A stretch of 64,000 nucleotides of DNA from Amorphus orientalis (GTDB taxonomy: Bacteria; Pseudomonadota; Alphaproteobacteria; Rhizobiales; Amorphaceae). Positions within the stretch are counted from its first letter, which is position 1. Every line of letters starts with the position of its first letter. Positions 36,905 to 45,718 of this stretch are shown here, in pieces. The position numbers and the translations under genes are program-made. Under the pieces are notes generated by a model, which saw nothing but the letters and a program-made list of their open reading frames with translations, was not told the origin of the DNA and made no database searches. The stretch is taken from assembly GCF_030814015.1 (NCBI RefSeq), contig NZ_JAUSUL010000007.1, positions 1-64,000 of the forward strand, given 5' to 3'.

Positions 36905-37915
36905 TTGACCAGAGCCGCCATCGATCCGTCGATCACGCTTGCGCGGGCCGCGATCCAGGAGGCCGAACGGCGTGGCTTTTCCATAGACGCGGACACGTTC
37001 CGGGTCTGGTTCGCCTATGTGAGCGACGAGGACGAACTCGTCACCGCCTATATCGACCGCCTCGACGCCCGCGGCGACGAGGTCAGCCGGGACGACATCG
37101 AGCGGCTCGTCCAGCTTCTTCCGACCGATCCGCCGAAGGCCGCGCTGCCCCTCGCCTCTGTCGAGCCGGTTATGCCTGAGCCGGAACCGGAGGCGCCCCG
37201 GCCGACCGCAGCCGTCGTTACCGACATCGCCGAGGCGCGGCAGGCCCGCCCGGCGGCGACGCCGAAGCCCATGCCCGCCGAACCGGCCGAGGATCCGGTT
37301 TTCGCGGACGAGCCGCGCCAGCGGACCACGACGCCGTTCGACAAGCTGGCCGATCTTCCCAACCGCCACGCCTTCTCCAAGGACGTCCGCCGGCGCTGGC
37401 TGCATCCTGAGTCCAAGCGCGGCCCCCAGACCATCTTCCTGTCCTCCTGCCGGCGCGCGGGAGACACGATGCCGGCCGAAGGTCGCGACCATCTGGTCAC
37501 GCCGCTTCAGGCGGTCATGCTGGTCGCGCTGACCCGGGTCTTCGAGAAGCTCGGGACCGTCTACCGTTACGACCCCCAGACCATCGCCCTGATCCTGTCG
37601 GGGGTGAACCTGCGCCAGACGGTGTCGATCGCCGAAGCCGTCCGCCGGAGCCTGGAAGCCAAGCGGGAGCTGGCGGAAAGCTGTGGCGGCGGCACGGTGC
37701 TGTTCTCCTCGGCCGCCGTCTCGCTGATGGCCAACGAAGACCCGGCCAAGGCGCTGGCCCTCGCGGGACGCTGCCTGTCCACGGCGATGAGCTTCGACGA
37801 CAGTCGGGTCGTCTGCGAGACCGATCCGGTGATGCAGCCGCCTGCCGCCGCCACCGGCGCCGAGCGGCCGATCGTCGACCAGTACGCCCGCATCCGCCAG
37901 CTGCTTCAGAGCTGA
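36905..37915 (+). CDS. degenerate GGDEF-domain protein
   Basis: 336 aa from TTG36905 (TRAAIDPSITLARAAIQEAE). The N-terminus (about 12-70) has RRGFSIDADTFRVWFAYVSD.DELVTAYIDRL, the helical domain seen before many diguanylate cyclases. After a Pro/Ala/Glu linker, a C-terminal domain (about 145-310) aligns with GGDEF: FDKLADLPNRHAFSKDV replaces D-x-LTGLPNR, and VYRYDPQTIALILSGV stands where R-[YF]-GGDEF-x-x-x-L should be. The catalytic loop is therefore absent. It cannot be an active cyclase by known chemistry, so a regulatory or scaffold role is inferred. It is monocistronic. Confidence 0.75.
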   Translation: MTRAAIDPSITLARAAIQEAERRGFSIDADTFRVWFAYVSDEDELVTAYIDRLDARGDEVSRDDIERLVQLLPTDPPKAALPLASVEPVMPEPEPEAPRPTAAVVTDIAEARQARPAATPKPMPAEPAEDPVFADEPRQRTTTPFDKLADLPNRHAFSKDVRRRWLHPESKRGPQTIFLSSCRRAGDTMPAEGRDHLVTPLQAVMLVALTRVFEKLGTVYRYDPQTIALILSGVNLRQTVSIAEAVRRSLEAKRELAESCGGGTVLFSSAAVSLMANEDPAKALALAGRCLSTAMSFDDSRVVCETDPVMQPPAAATGAERPIVDQYARIRQLLQS

Positions 37916-37945
37916 TTCGTCCGCATCGACGCGGAGCGAGACCGG

Positions 37946-38311
37946 TCAGCGGATCTCGGACGCAGTCTTCTTCTTTTTCGGCTTCTTCTTCGCGTTCGCC
38001 CGGATGGCGGCGGCAACGGCCTTTTCAGCCCATGTCCGGAACGCATCCGGATCGTCGATCGCCTCCTCCGGCAAACGCCAGTAGGACATCACGACCGGCG
38101 AGCGGTCCTTGGCGACATAGGTGAAGGGTTCCGAGCCGGCCGCCTCGAACTCGGGTACGGTTTCCGTGTCGGTCTTGAGGTAGACGGTCCCGTAGGCGAC
38201 CAGCGCGATCATCAGGCCGTCGTAATAGACGCCCTGCCCGCCAAACATGTTGCGCACGCCGACCGGGCCGAGCGGCGCGAAGAGATCCTCTATGTAGTCG
38301 GTTTCGAGCAT
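37946..38311 (-). CDS. TfoX N-terminal domain protein
   Basis: 121 aa from ATG38311, preceded by GAGGTGG. The TfoX_N fold is recognised from YIEDLFAPLGPVGVRNMFGG, QGVYYDGLMIALVAYGTVYLKTD and MSYWRLPEEAIDDPDAFRTW. The C-terminal tail is Lys-rich (AKKKPKKKK). In gammaproteobacteria TfoX regulates competence. Stand-alone N-domain proteins in alphaproteobacteria have no established role. The stop is close to the convergent gene at 36905-37915. Confidence 0.82.
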   Translation of the reverse strand: MLETDYIEDLFAPLGPVGVRNMFGGQGVYYDGLMIALVAYGTVYLKTDTETVPEFEAAGSEPFTYVAKDRSPVVMSYWRLPEEAIDDPDAFRTWAEKAVAAAIRANAKKKPKKKKTASEIR

Positions 38312-38367
38312 GCGCCACCTCGTCCGGCTTCGCGAACGGACATGATGCCGTCCGGACGCGCGGCCCG

Positions 38368-39033
38368 CTACTCCGCGAGCGTCAGCCCCATCTCCCAGAA
38401 ATCGGCCTCCAGCCGGGTCGCCTGGCGGAACAGGTCGACGAGGGCCGGCCAGCGCGCCTCGGTGAGGCGGTCCGCCGCCAGCCGGTCGAGCTGGTCCCGC
38501 GCCGCCTGGGCCGCCTCCTGGAAGCCCTCGCCGGAATATTCCGCGATCCACTCCCGATACGGATTGTCCGGCGACAGGCCGCCCGGCAGGGCCGCCAGCG
38601 CCGTGCCGATCTCGGCATAGCCGATCATACAGGGCGCCAGGGCCGTGTAGAGGTCGAGAAGGTCGCCGCTCATGCCGGCCTCGAGGACCAGGCGCGTGTA
38701 GGCGACGGTGGCCCGCGCCTCGACGGCGCTCTCCAGGTCGGCGGCCGACAGGCCCCAGCGCTCCGACAGGCGGACATGGAGATCCATCTCGGTGTCCACG
38801 ATCGCCGAGACGCCTGCAGAGGCCGCCTTCAGGTCGGCAAGCGACCGCGCCTTGTAGCCGGCGAGCGCGTAGGCGCGGGCGAACTGGATGAGAAACAGAT
38901 AGTCCTGAACGAGATAGTGCCGGAATGCCGGCTCCGGCAGCGTCCCGTCACCCATTCCGCGCACAAAGGGATGACCGACATAGGCGTTCCAGTCATCCGG
39001 GACAGCCGCCTTCAGCCGCTCGAATATTTCCAT
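38368..39033 (-). CDS. tenA: TenA family aminopyrimidine aminohydrolase / thiaminase II
   Basis: 221-aa all-helical protein of thiamine salvage (hydrolysis of aminopyrimidine degradation products). Conserved features: FVRGMGDGTLPEPAFRHYLVQDYLFLIQFARAYALA, the active-site Cys in YTALAPCMIGYAEIG, YREWIAEYSGEGFQEAA, and the C-terminal Glu in ATRLEADFWEMGL. Length and motifs match the TenA_C subgroup. No other thiamine gene or TPP riboswitch was seen nearby. It lies 56 bases upstream of the TfoX-N gene on the same strand. Confidence 0.88.
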   Translation of the reverse strand: MEIFERLKAAVPDDWNAYVGHPFVRGMGDGTLPEPAFRHYLVQDYLFLIQFARAYALAGYKARSLADLKAASAGVSAIVDTEMDLHVRLSERWGLSAADLESAVEARATVAYTRLVLEAGMSGDLLDLYTALAPCMIGYAEIGTALAALPGGLSPDNPYREWIAEYSGEGFQEAAQAARDQLDRLAADRLTEARWPALVDLFRQATRLEADFWEMGLTLAE

Positions 39034-39146
39034 ACGATACCGTCCGGTCTGTGGCGTCTCGATAGGTTGAACGACCCCGCGCCGGCCCCACTTATGTCCT
39101 GCGCAAGCTTATAAAACGGATCGGCGGGGAAGATCGGAGATCAGGT

Positions 39147-39626
39147 ATGAGCGGTCAAGACGAGTCCGGGTCTCCCGACTTTTCCGTCCACCGGCTGGGT
39201 GCCGACGAGGTGCGGACGCTGGTCGATCTGAACGCCATGTTCGCCGAGGTGTTCGACGACCCCGAAACCTATGCGAAGCGCCGGCCGAGCTCGGACTACC
39301 TTGCCGATCTGCTCCGCAAAGAGCACTTCATCGCCCTTGTCGCGACGGACGGGGGACGCGTGATCGGCGGGCTCGCCGCCTACGCTTTGCAGAAATTCGA
39401 GCAGGAGCGAACCGAGGTCTACATTTACGATCTGGCGGTGGTACCCGACAGACGCCGGGAAGGGATCGCAACCCGTCTCTTAGAGGCCCTGAAGCCCATC
39501 GCCCGGGATCTGGGGGCCTGGGTCATCTTCGTCCAGGCCGATCACGGGGACGAACCCGCGATCGCCCTCTACGAAAGCCTCGGCGTCAGGGAGCGTGTTC
39601 TACACTTCGACATCCCTGTGTCCTGA
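39147..39626 (+). CDS. GNAT acetyltransferase resembling aminoglycoside 3-N-acetyltransferase AAC(3)-I
   Basis: 159 aa, ATG39147. A GNAT fold is clear: VIGGLAAYALQKFEQERTEVYIYDLAVVPDRRREGIATRLLEAL (beta4, acetyl-CoA loop R-R-x-G-I-A) and VIFVQADHGDEPAIALYESLGVRERVLHFDIPV. The combination KFEQ..EVYIYDLAV, VQADHGD and a terminal HFDI is the pattern I know from the AAC(3)-I group. It is divergent from tenA, with no integron or mobile gene near, so it looks like a chromosomal relative. Resistance activity is not demonstrable here, and the native substrate may differ. Confidence 0.75.
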   Translation: MSGQDESGSPDFSVHRLGADEVRTLVDLNAMFAEVFDDPETYAKRRPSSDYLADLLRKEHFIALVATDGGRVIGGLAAYALQKFEQERTEVYIYDLAVVPDRRREGIATRLLEALKPIARDLGAWVIFVQADHGDEPAIALYESLGVRERVLHFDIPVS

Positions 39627-39663
39627 CCGGCCGGTTGCGGGCGCACCCGGCCCCGTCGGATGA

Positions 39664-40038
39664 TCAGGCGTCCTCGAGAGAGGCCGGCTTCAGCTCGACG
39701 GATTCGCCGCAGCCGCAGGCCGACACCTCGTTGGGGTTCTCGAACACGAACCCGGTCCTCAGCTTGTCGACCTTGAAGTCCATCCGGGTGCCGAGCAGAA
39801 ACAGCACTGCGGAGGGATCGACGAACACGGTCACGCCCTTGTCCTCGACACGGTCGTCGCCCGGGCTCGGCTCCTCGACATAGTCGAGCGTGTATTCCAT
39901 GCCGGCGCAGCCGCCCTTCTTCACGCCGATCTTGAGACCGGCGACGGGCTTGTCCGCGTTCTCGATGATCTCGCGCACCCGGTCCGCTGCCGCGTCGGTC
40001 AGCGTGATCACCTGGGGCTTCGGTCTCGCTTGTGCCAT
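39664..40038 (-). CDS. sufA: HesB/IscA-family iron-sulfur carrier SufA
   Basis: 124 aa from ATG40038, with GGAGA upstream. It carries the A-type carrier signature: the Cys of GVKKGGCAGMEYTLDY and the C-terminal pair in EVSACGCGES. It accepts Fe-S clusters from SufBCD and passes them to apoproteins. It is the last gene of the suf operon on this strand. Confidence 0.93.
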   Translation of the reverse strand: MAQARPKPQVITLTDAAADRVREIIENADKPVAGLKIGVKKGGCAGMEYTLDYVEEPSPGDDRVEDKGVTVFVDPSAVLFLLGTRMDFKVDKLRTGFVFENPNEVSACGCGESVELKPASLEDA

Positions 40039-40078
40039 TGCCAAATCTCCAGCCGTAACGGCTTCAACTCGTCTCAGC

Positions 40079-40480
40079 CTACATGAAGAAGTCGAGCGCC
40101 ACCCGGGCCTCGTCGGACATGCGGCTCGGATCCCAGGGCGGATCGAACACCATCTTCACCCGGACGTCGCCGACGCCCTCGACGGTGGCCACGGCATTCT
40201 CGACCCAGTGGGGCATCTCGCCGGCCACCGGACAGCCGGGAGCCGTCAGCGTCATGTCGATGTCCACGGTCCGATCATCGTCGATGTCGATCCGGTAGAT
40301 CAGTCCAAGCTCATAGATGTCTACCGGAATTTCCGGATCGTAGACGGTCTTTAGAGCGGCTATGATGTCGTCTGTAATGCGGTCGAGTTCTTCTTGCGGA
40401 ATCGCGGACGCCGCTTTTGCATCCGTCGTCCGTTCATCGACGACCGCAACATCGCCGGACTGAAGTGTGTTTTCATCCAT
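40079..40480 (-). CDS. sufT: SUF system-associated MIP18/DUF59 protein SufT
   Basis: 133 aa from ATG40480, which has GAGGAG seven bases upstream; a second ATG at 40495 overlaps the sufS stop. The DUF59 domain contains LKTVYDPEIPVDIYELGLIY and MTLTAPGCPVAGEMPHWV with its conserved Cys, then VKMVFDPPWDPSRMSDEAR. It assists Fe-S cluster maturation. The N-terminal 35 residues are acidic and variable. It sits between sufS and sufA. Confidence 0.92.
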   Translation of the reverse strand: MDENTLQSGDVAVVDERTTDAKAASAIPQEELDRITDDIIAALKTVYDPEIPVDIYELGLIYRIDIDDDRTVDIDMTLTAPGCPVAGEMPHWVENAVATVEGVGDVRVKMVFDPPWDPSRMSDEARVALDFFM

Positions 40481-40491
40481 ACCGGCTCTCC

Positions 40492-41739
40492 TCATACGAA
40501 GAATCTATGGGCCTTCTCGATGCCGTCCGCAAGGCGGTCCACCTCTTCCAGCGTATTATAGAGGCCGAATGAGGCACGGCATGAGGCCGCCACGCCGAGC
40601 TCCGCAAGCAGAGGTTCGGCACAGTGTGTGCCGGCTCGCACCGCGATTCCCTCCCGGTCGAGGATGGTCGCGACATCGTGAGCGTGGGCGCCCTGCATGT
40701 CGAAGGAGAAGATCGCCGCCTTGTCCTTCGCGGTGCCATGCAGCCGGATCGAGTTGATCGCCGACAACCGCTCCTGGGCATAGTCCCTGAGGCGCGCCTC
40801 GTGGGCGCCGATCCGGTCGCGACCGATCATTTCCAGATACTCGAGGGCAGCCCCGAGCCCGATCGCCTGAACGATCGGCGGCGTGCCGGCCTCGAACTTG
40901 TTGGGCAGATCACCATAGGTCACCCGGTCCCGGGTGACGCTCTCGATCATCTCGCCACCGCCCATATAGGGCGGCATCGCCTCCAGATGGGCGCGCTTGG
41001 CGTAGAGCACGCCGATGCCGGTCGGGCCGTACAGCTTGTGGCCGGTCATGGCGTAGAAGTCGCAGTCGAGGTCCTGCACGTCGACGGGCATGTGAACGGC
41101 CGCCTGGCTGCCGTCGACCAGCACCGGAATGCCGCGGGCGTGGGCGATCTCGACCACCTGCTTGATCGGAACCGCCGTGCCGAACACGTTCGACATGTGG
41201 GTCAGCGCGACGATCTTCGTGCGCTCGGTCAGTGCCTCTTCGAACCGCTGCAGATCGAACGACCCGTCCTCGTTCACGTCGACCCATTTCAGCACCGCGC
41301 CGCTGCGCTCGCGGTGGAAATGCCAGGGCACGATGTTGGAGTGGTGCTCCATAATCGACAGCACCACCTCGTCGCCCTCGCCCAGCACCATGCCGCCGTA
41401 GCTGGACGCCACCAGGTTGATCGCCTCCGTGGTCGAGCGGGTGAAGATGATCTCCTGGCTGGACGGCGCATTGAGGAACGCCGCCACCGTCTCGCGCGCC
41501 TCCTCGTAGGCCTCCGTTGAGGCGTTCGCCAGCGTGTGCAGGCCGCGATGGACGTTGGCATAGTCGTTGGCGTAGGCGCTCTGGATGCGTTCCAGCACGT
41601 GGACCGGCTTCTGGGCCGAGGCCGCGTTGTCCAGATAGGCAAGCTGCTTGCCGTGGACTTCCCGCATGAGGATCGGGAAATCCCGCCGCAGCACTTCGAC
41701 GTCGTAGGGCGTGGCGGAAACGGGATAGTCGTCGATCAT
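40492..41739 (-). CDS. sufS: cysteine desulfurase SufS
   Basis: 415-aa PLP enzyme that takes sulfur from cysteine for Fe-S assembly. The PLP lysine is in YAMTGHKLYGPTGIGVLYAK, and the catalytic Cys in AVRAGTHCAEPLLAELGV, the group II form. Other family marks are LDNAASAQKPVHVLE and EGDEVVLSIMEHHSNIVPW. ATG41739 follows the sufD stop by 7 bases. This is the second desulfurase in the operon; the other, at 45618-46943, is of group I. Confidence 0.95.
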   Translation of the reverse strand: MIDDYPVSATPYDVEVLRRDFPILMREVHGKQLAYLDNAASAQKPVHVLERIQSAYANDYANVHRGLHTLANASTEAYEEARETVAAFLNAPSSQEIIFTRSTTEAINLVASSYGGMVLGEGDEVVLSIMEHHSNIVPWHFHRERSGAVLKWVDVNEDGSFDLQRFEEALTERTKIVALTHMSNVFGTAVPIKQVVEIAHARGIPVLVDGSQAAVHMPVDVQDLDCDFYAMTGHKLYGPTGIGVLYAKRAHLEAMPPYMGGGEMIESVTRDRVTYGDLPNKFEAGTPPIVQAIGLGAALEYLEMIGRDRIGAHEARLRDYAQERLSAINSIRLHGTAKDKAAIFSFDMQGAHAHDVATILDREGIAVRAGTHCAEPLLAELGVAASCRASFGLYNTLEEVDRLADGIEKAHRFFV

Positions 41740-41746
41740 GTCACTC

Positions 41747-43081
41747 TCACTCCGCGTGCAGGGCGGCCCGGATGCGGGCGGCGAGCGCGGGCGCAACGGC
41801 GCTGTCGCCGAGCCCCTCCACGGCCTCGATCAGGAACGATTCGATCAGAAGCCGTTCCGCCTGGTGCTTGGGTACCCCACGCGAGCGCAGATAGAAAAGC
41901 GCGTCCTCGTCGATCTGCCCCGAGGTCGCCCCATGGGCGCACTGCACGTCGTCGGCAAAGATTTCGAGTTCCGGCTTGTTCACCGCTTCCGCCTCGTCGG
42001 AGAGGAGGAGCGCGTTGGACATCATCTGGGCGTCGGTCTTCTGGGCATGCTGCCAGACATTGATCCGACCCTGGACGATCGCCTTGGCCGTATCGTCGAC
42101 CACGGAGCGGAAGCGCTCCCGGCTGACGCCGTTCGGCACCTTGTGGTCCAGCACCAGCGTCGCATCGGAATGCTGCTCGCCGGTCAGGAAGGTCGCCGTA
42201 TCGAACGCGGTCTCGGTGTCCTCGCCGTCGATCCTGGCAAAGAGCTGGGACCGGGACAGCCGGGCGCCGAGCGTGACCGTCAGATGGTTCACCCGGGCAG
42301 CCTCGCCGACAGCCACGGTCGTGGTGCCGACATGGGTCGAGACAGTGGTCTCCGCCTGAAGCTTTGCCCAGGTCACGCGGGCGCGCGGCGCGACGCACAG
42401 CTCGATCGCGGCATTGGTGACGTTGGCGGCTTCGCCCCGCCCCTCATGCCGCTCCAGGAAGGAGACCGACGCCCCTTCGCCGACGAAGACGGCGTGACGC
42501 GGCATGGTCGTGACCGCATGATCGGAGGTGACGACGTGCAGGATCTCGATGGGACGCGCGACGCTCGCTCCGGCTGCCACCTCGATCACCACGCCGCCTT
42601 CGAAGAGCGCCGTGTTCAGTGCCAGCATGGGATCGTCGACCTGGGCCGCGAGCGACCCGATCCGTTCCATGCGCGGATCGGCCTTCCCCAGAAGATCGGC
42701 GAAGCCGGTGACGGAAACCGCCCCGTCGAGGGCATCAAGATCGGATGCCTCGGCCACGAATCGGCCATCGGCGATCACCAGCCGGACCGGCACGGTATCC
42801 GTATCGGCGAGCGCCGGCACGGCTTTGACGGCCGCATCGACCGCGGCGCTGTCGGGCCGGTCGGCGGCGGGCGGCAGGGTGCGCAGCGTGGCGCGCAGAT
42901 CGGTGTACTTGTAGGCCTCGACCCGGCGATGAGGCAGACCCTGGCCGCTGAAGCGGTCAAAGGCCTCCGCCCGCTGGGCCCCGATCGCGCCTTCGGCGGA
43001 CCGGCTTTCGGCCTCCGCGGCGAACCAGTCGACCAGCGCCGTCTCCGCGGCGGTCCGGTTGGCGTCAGTCTGTTCGGACAT
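41747..43081 (-). CDS. sufD: Fe-S cluster assembly protein SufD
   Basis: 444-aa scaffold subunit that pairs with SufB in the SufBC2D complex. The C-terminal SUF-FeS_sp domain has VLDHKVPNGVSRERFRSVVDD, GRINVWQHAQKTDAQMMSNAL and CAHGATSGQIDEDALFYLRSRGV. The N-terminal half is variable. ATG43081 has AGGGAGG upstream, inside a GTG-started frame at 43096 that overlaps the sufC stop. Confidence 0.94.
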   Translation of the reverse strand: MSEQTDANRTAAETALVDWFAAEAESRSAEGAIGAQRAEAFDRFSGQGLPHRRVEAYKYTDLRATLRTLPPAADRPDSAAVDAAVKAVPALADTDTVPVRLVIADGRFVAEASDLDALDGAVSVTGFADLLGKADPRMERIGSLAAQVDDPMLALNTALFEGGVVIEVAAGASVARPIEILHVVTSDHAVTTMPRHAVFVGEGASVSFLERHEGRGEAANVTNAAIELCVAPRARVTWAKLQAETTVSTHVGTTTVAVGEAARVNHLTVTLGARLSRSQLFARIDGEDTETAFDTATFLTGEQHSDATLVLDHKVPNGVSRERFRSVVDDTAKAIVQGRINVWQHAQKTDAQMMSNALLLSDEAEAVNKPELEIFADDVQCAHGATSGQIDEDALFYLRSRGVPKHQAERLLIESFLIEAVEGLGDSAVAPALAARIRAALHAE

Positions 43082-43092
43082 CTGCGCCTCCC

Positions 43093-43845
<753 letters not shown>

Positions 43846-43924
43846 CTTTGCATTCCGTTCGTTTTGGACCGTCGCGCCGCTCAAAATCCCATCGCGCGGC
43901 AGCGTCGGTCGATAGAAACAAGGG

Positions 43925-44185
43925 CTAGCGCCAGCGCCATTCGCCGTCGGTCTTGGCGCGGGCCAGAGCCAGAAATCCACCGCTCCAGATCACCAGGAAG
44001 CCGAGCCAGATCGCCGTCACCGCAATCGCCGTCGCCGGGCTGGAGGCCAGCATGGCCGCGATGTGGGCCAGGACGGACAGGAGGACGCCGGCAATGTAGA
44101 CCCCGGTCGCCGCCCAGCCCTTCCAGTTCACCGGCCACGCACCGTAGCCCCGCACCTTCGGCCTGAACCAGAACTCCGGATCCAT
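43925..44185 (-). CDS. small membrane protein inside the suf operon
   Basis: 86 aa from ATG44185 (MDPEFWFRPKVRGYGAWPVN). Two hydrophobic helices, about 25-47 (AATGVYIAGVLLSVLAHIAAM) and 53-75 (AIAVTAIWLGFLVIWSGGFLAL), flank a short loop, followed by a basic tail DGEWRWR. The aromatic N-terminus FWFRPK-x-x-GYGA-x-P resembles a family found next to Fe-S assembly genes in alphaproteobacteria, as far as I recall. No function is established. It lies 12 bases downstream of the sufB stop, so it is in the operon. Confidence 0.75.
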   Translation of the reverse strand: MDPEFWFRPKVRGYGAWPVNWKGWAATGVYIAGVLLSVLAHIAAMLASSPATAIAVTAIWLGFLVIWSGGFLALARAKTDGEWRWR

Positions 44186-44197
44186 CGTGCAGCGGCC

Positions 44198-45718
44198 TTA
44201 GCCTACCGACCCCTCCAGGCTCACCCCGATCAGCTTCTGCGCCTCCACGGCAAACTCCATCGGGAGCTGCTGGATGACGTCCTTGACGAAGCCGTTGACG
44301 ATCAGCGCGACCGCCTCTTCCTCGCCGATCCCACGGGAGCGGCAGTAGAACAGCTGGTCGTCGGAGATCTTCGAGGTGGTCGCCTCATGCTCGAACTTCG
44401 CGCTCGCCGTCTTGGCCTCGATATAGGGCACCGTGTGGGCGCCACACTCGCTGCCGATCAGGAGCGAATCGCACTGGGTGAAGTTGCGCGCGTTCTTCGC
44501 CCGCCGGTTCGCCTGGACGAGACCGCGGTAGGTGTTCTCCGACTTGCCGGCGGCGATGCCCTTGGAAATGATCCGGCTCGACGTGTTCTTGCCGAGGTGG
44601 ATCATCTTCGTTCCGGAATCGATCTGCTGGTGCCCGTTGGAGATGGCGATCGAGTAGAACTCGCCCCGGGAATTGTCGCCGCGCAGGATGCAGGACGGAT
44701 ATTTCCAGGTGATCGCCGAGCCGGTCTCCACCTGGGTCCACGAGATCTTCGAGTTCGCGCCGCGGCAGTCGCCGCGCTTGGTCACGAAGTTGTAGATCCC
44801 GCCCTTGCCGTTGACGTCGCCGGGATACCAGTTCTGCACCGTGGAGTACTTGATCTCCGCGTCGTCCATGGCGATCAGCTCGACCACCGCTGCGTGAAGC
44901 TGGTTCTCGTCGCGCTGGGGCGCCGTGCAGCCTTCCAGATAGGAGACGTACGAGCCCTTGTCGGCGATGATCAGCGTGCGCTCGAACTGGCCGGTGTTCT
45001 GCTCGTTGATGCGGAAATAGGTCGACAGCTCCATCGGGCAGCGCACGCCCGGCGGCACGTACACGAACGACCCGTCGGTGAAGACCGCCGAGTTCAGCGT
45101 CGCATAGAAATTGTCGGTGATCGGCACGACCGAGCCGAGATATTTGCGCACCAGATCCGGGTGCTCGCGGATCGCCTCAGAGATCGAGCAGAAGATCACG
45201 CCGGCCTTGGCGAGCTCTTCCTTGAAGGTCGTCACCACCGAGACGGAATCGAACACCGCGTCGACGGCCACCTTGCCGTAGGGGTTGTCGCCGGCCGCTT
45301 CATCGAGGGTGCTCGCCTCGCCCTGCTTGCGGACGCCGGCCAGGATCTCCTGCTCCTTCAGCGGGATGCCGAGCTTCTCGTAGGTGCGCAGCAGCTCCGG
45401 ATCGACCTCGTCCAGGCTCTTCGGCGCATCCGACGACGATTTCGGCGCCGAATAATAATAGAGTTCCTGGAAGTCGATCTTCGGATAGCTCACGCGCGCC
45501 CACGTCGGCTCATCCAGCGTCAGCCAGCGCTGATAGGCCTCCAGACGCCACTGAAGCATCCAGTCGGGTTCGCCCTTCTTCGCCGAGATGAAGGCGATGA
45601 TGTCCTCGTTGAGGCCCTTAGGCGCCTTGTCGGACTGAATGTCCGTGACGAACCCGTACTTGTACTTGTCGATGTCGATCGACCGAACCTGATCGATCGT
45701 TTCCTGCACTGCCGGCAT
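44198..45718 (-). CDS. sufB: Fe-S cluster assembly protein SufB
   Basis: 506-aa scaffold subunit on which clusters are built. Recognised from [61 protein letters not shown], the ESD-like segment [32 protein letters not shown] and [25 protein letters not shown]45718 ([12 protein letters not shown]) has GGAGAG upstream; ATG45730 and GTG-type starts further out are possible. Its first 101 bases lie inside the 3' end of the preceding cysteine desulfurase gene in another frame. Confidence 0.95.
   Translation of the reverse strand: MPAVQETIDQVRSIDIDKYKYGFVTDIQSDKAPKGLNEDIIAFISAKKGEPDWMLQWRLEAYQRWLTLDEPTWARVSYPKIDFQELYYYSAPKSSSDAPKSLDEVDPELLRTYEKLGIPLKEQEILAGVRKQGEASTLDEAAGDNPYGKVAVDAVFDSVSVVTTFKEELAKAGVIFCSISEAIREHPDLVRKYLGSVVPITDNFYATLNSAVFTDGSFVYVPPGVRCPMELSTYFRINEQNTGQFERTLIIADKGSYVSYLEGCTAPQRDENQLHAAVVELIAMDDAEIKYSTVQNWYPGDVNGKGGIYNFVTKRGDCRGANSKISWTQVETGSAITWKYPSCILRGDNSRGEFYSIAISNGHQQIDSGTKMIHLGKNTSSRIISKGIAAGKSENTYRGLVQANRRAKNARNFTQCDSLLIGSECGAHTVPYIEAKTASAKFEHEATTSKISDDQLFYCRSRGIGEEEAVALIVNGFVKDVIQQLPMEFAVEAQKLIGVSLEGSVG

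Noticed and set aside
39034-39146. TPP riboswitch upstream of tenA
   Set aside because: The conserved CTGAGA and ACC..GAACCTGA elements were not found in the 113-base gap.
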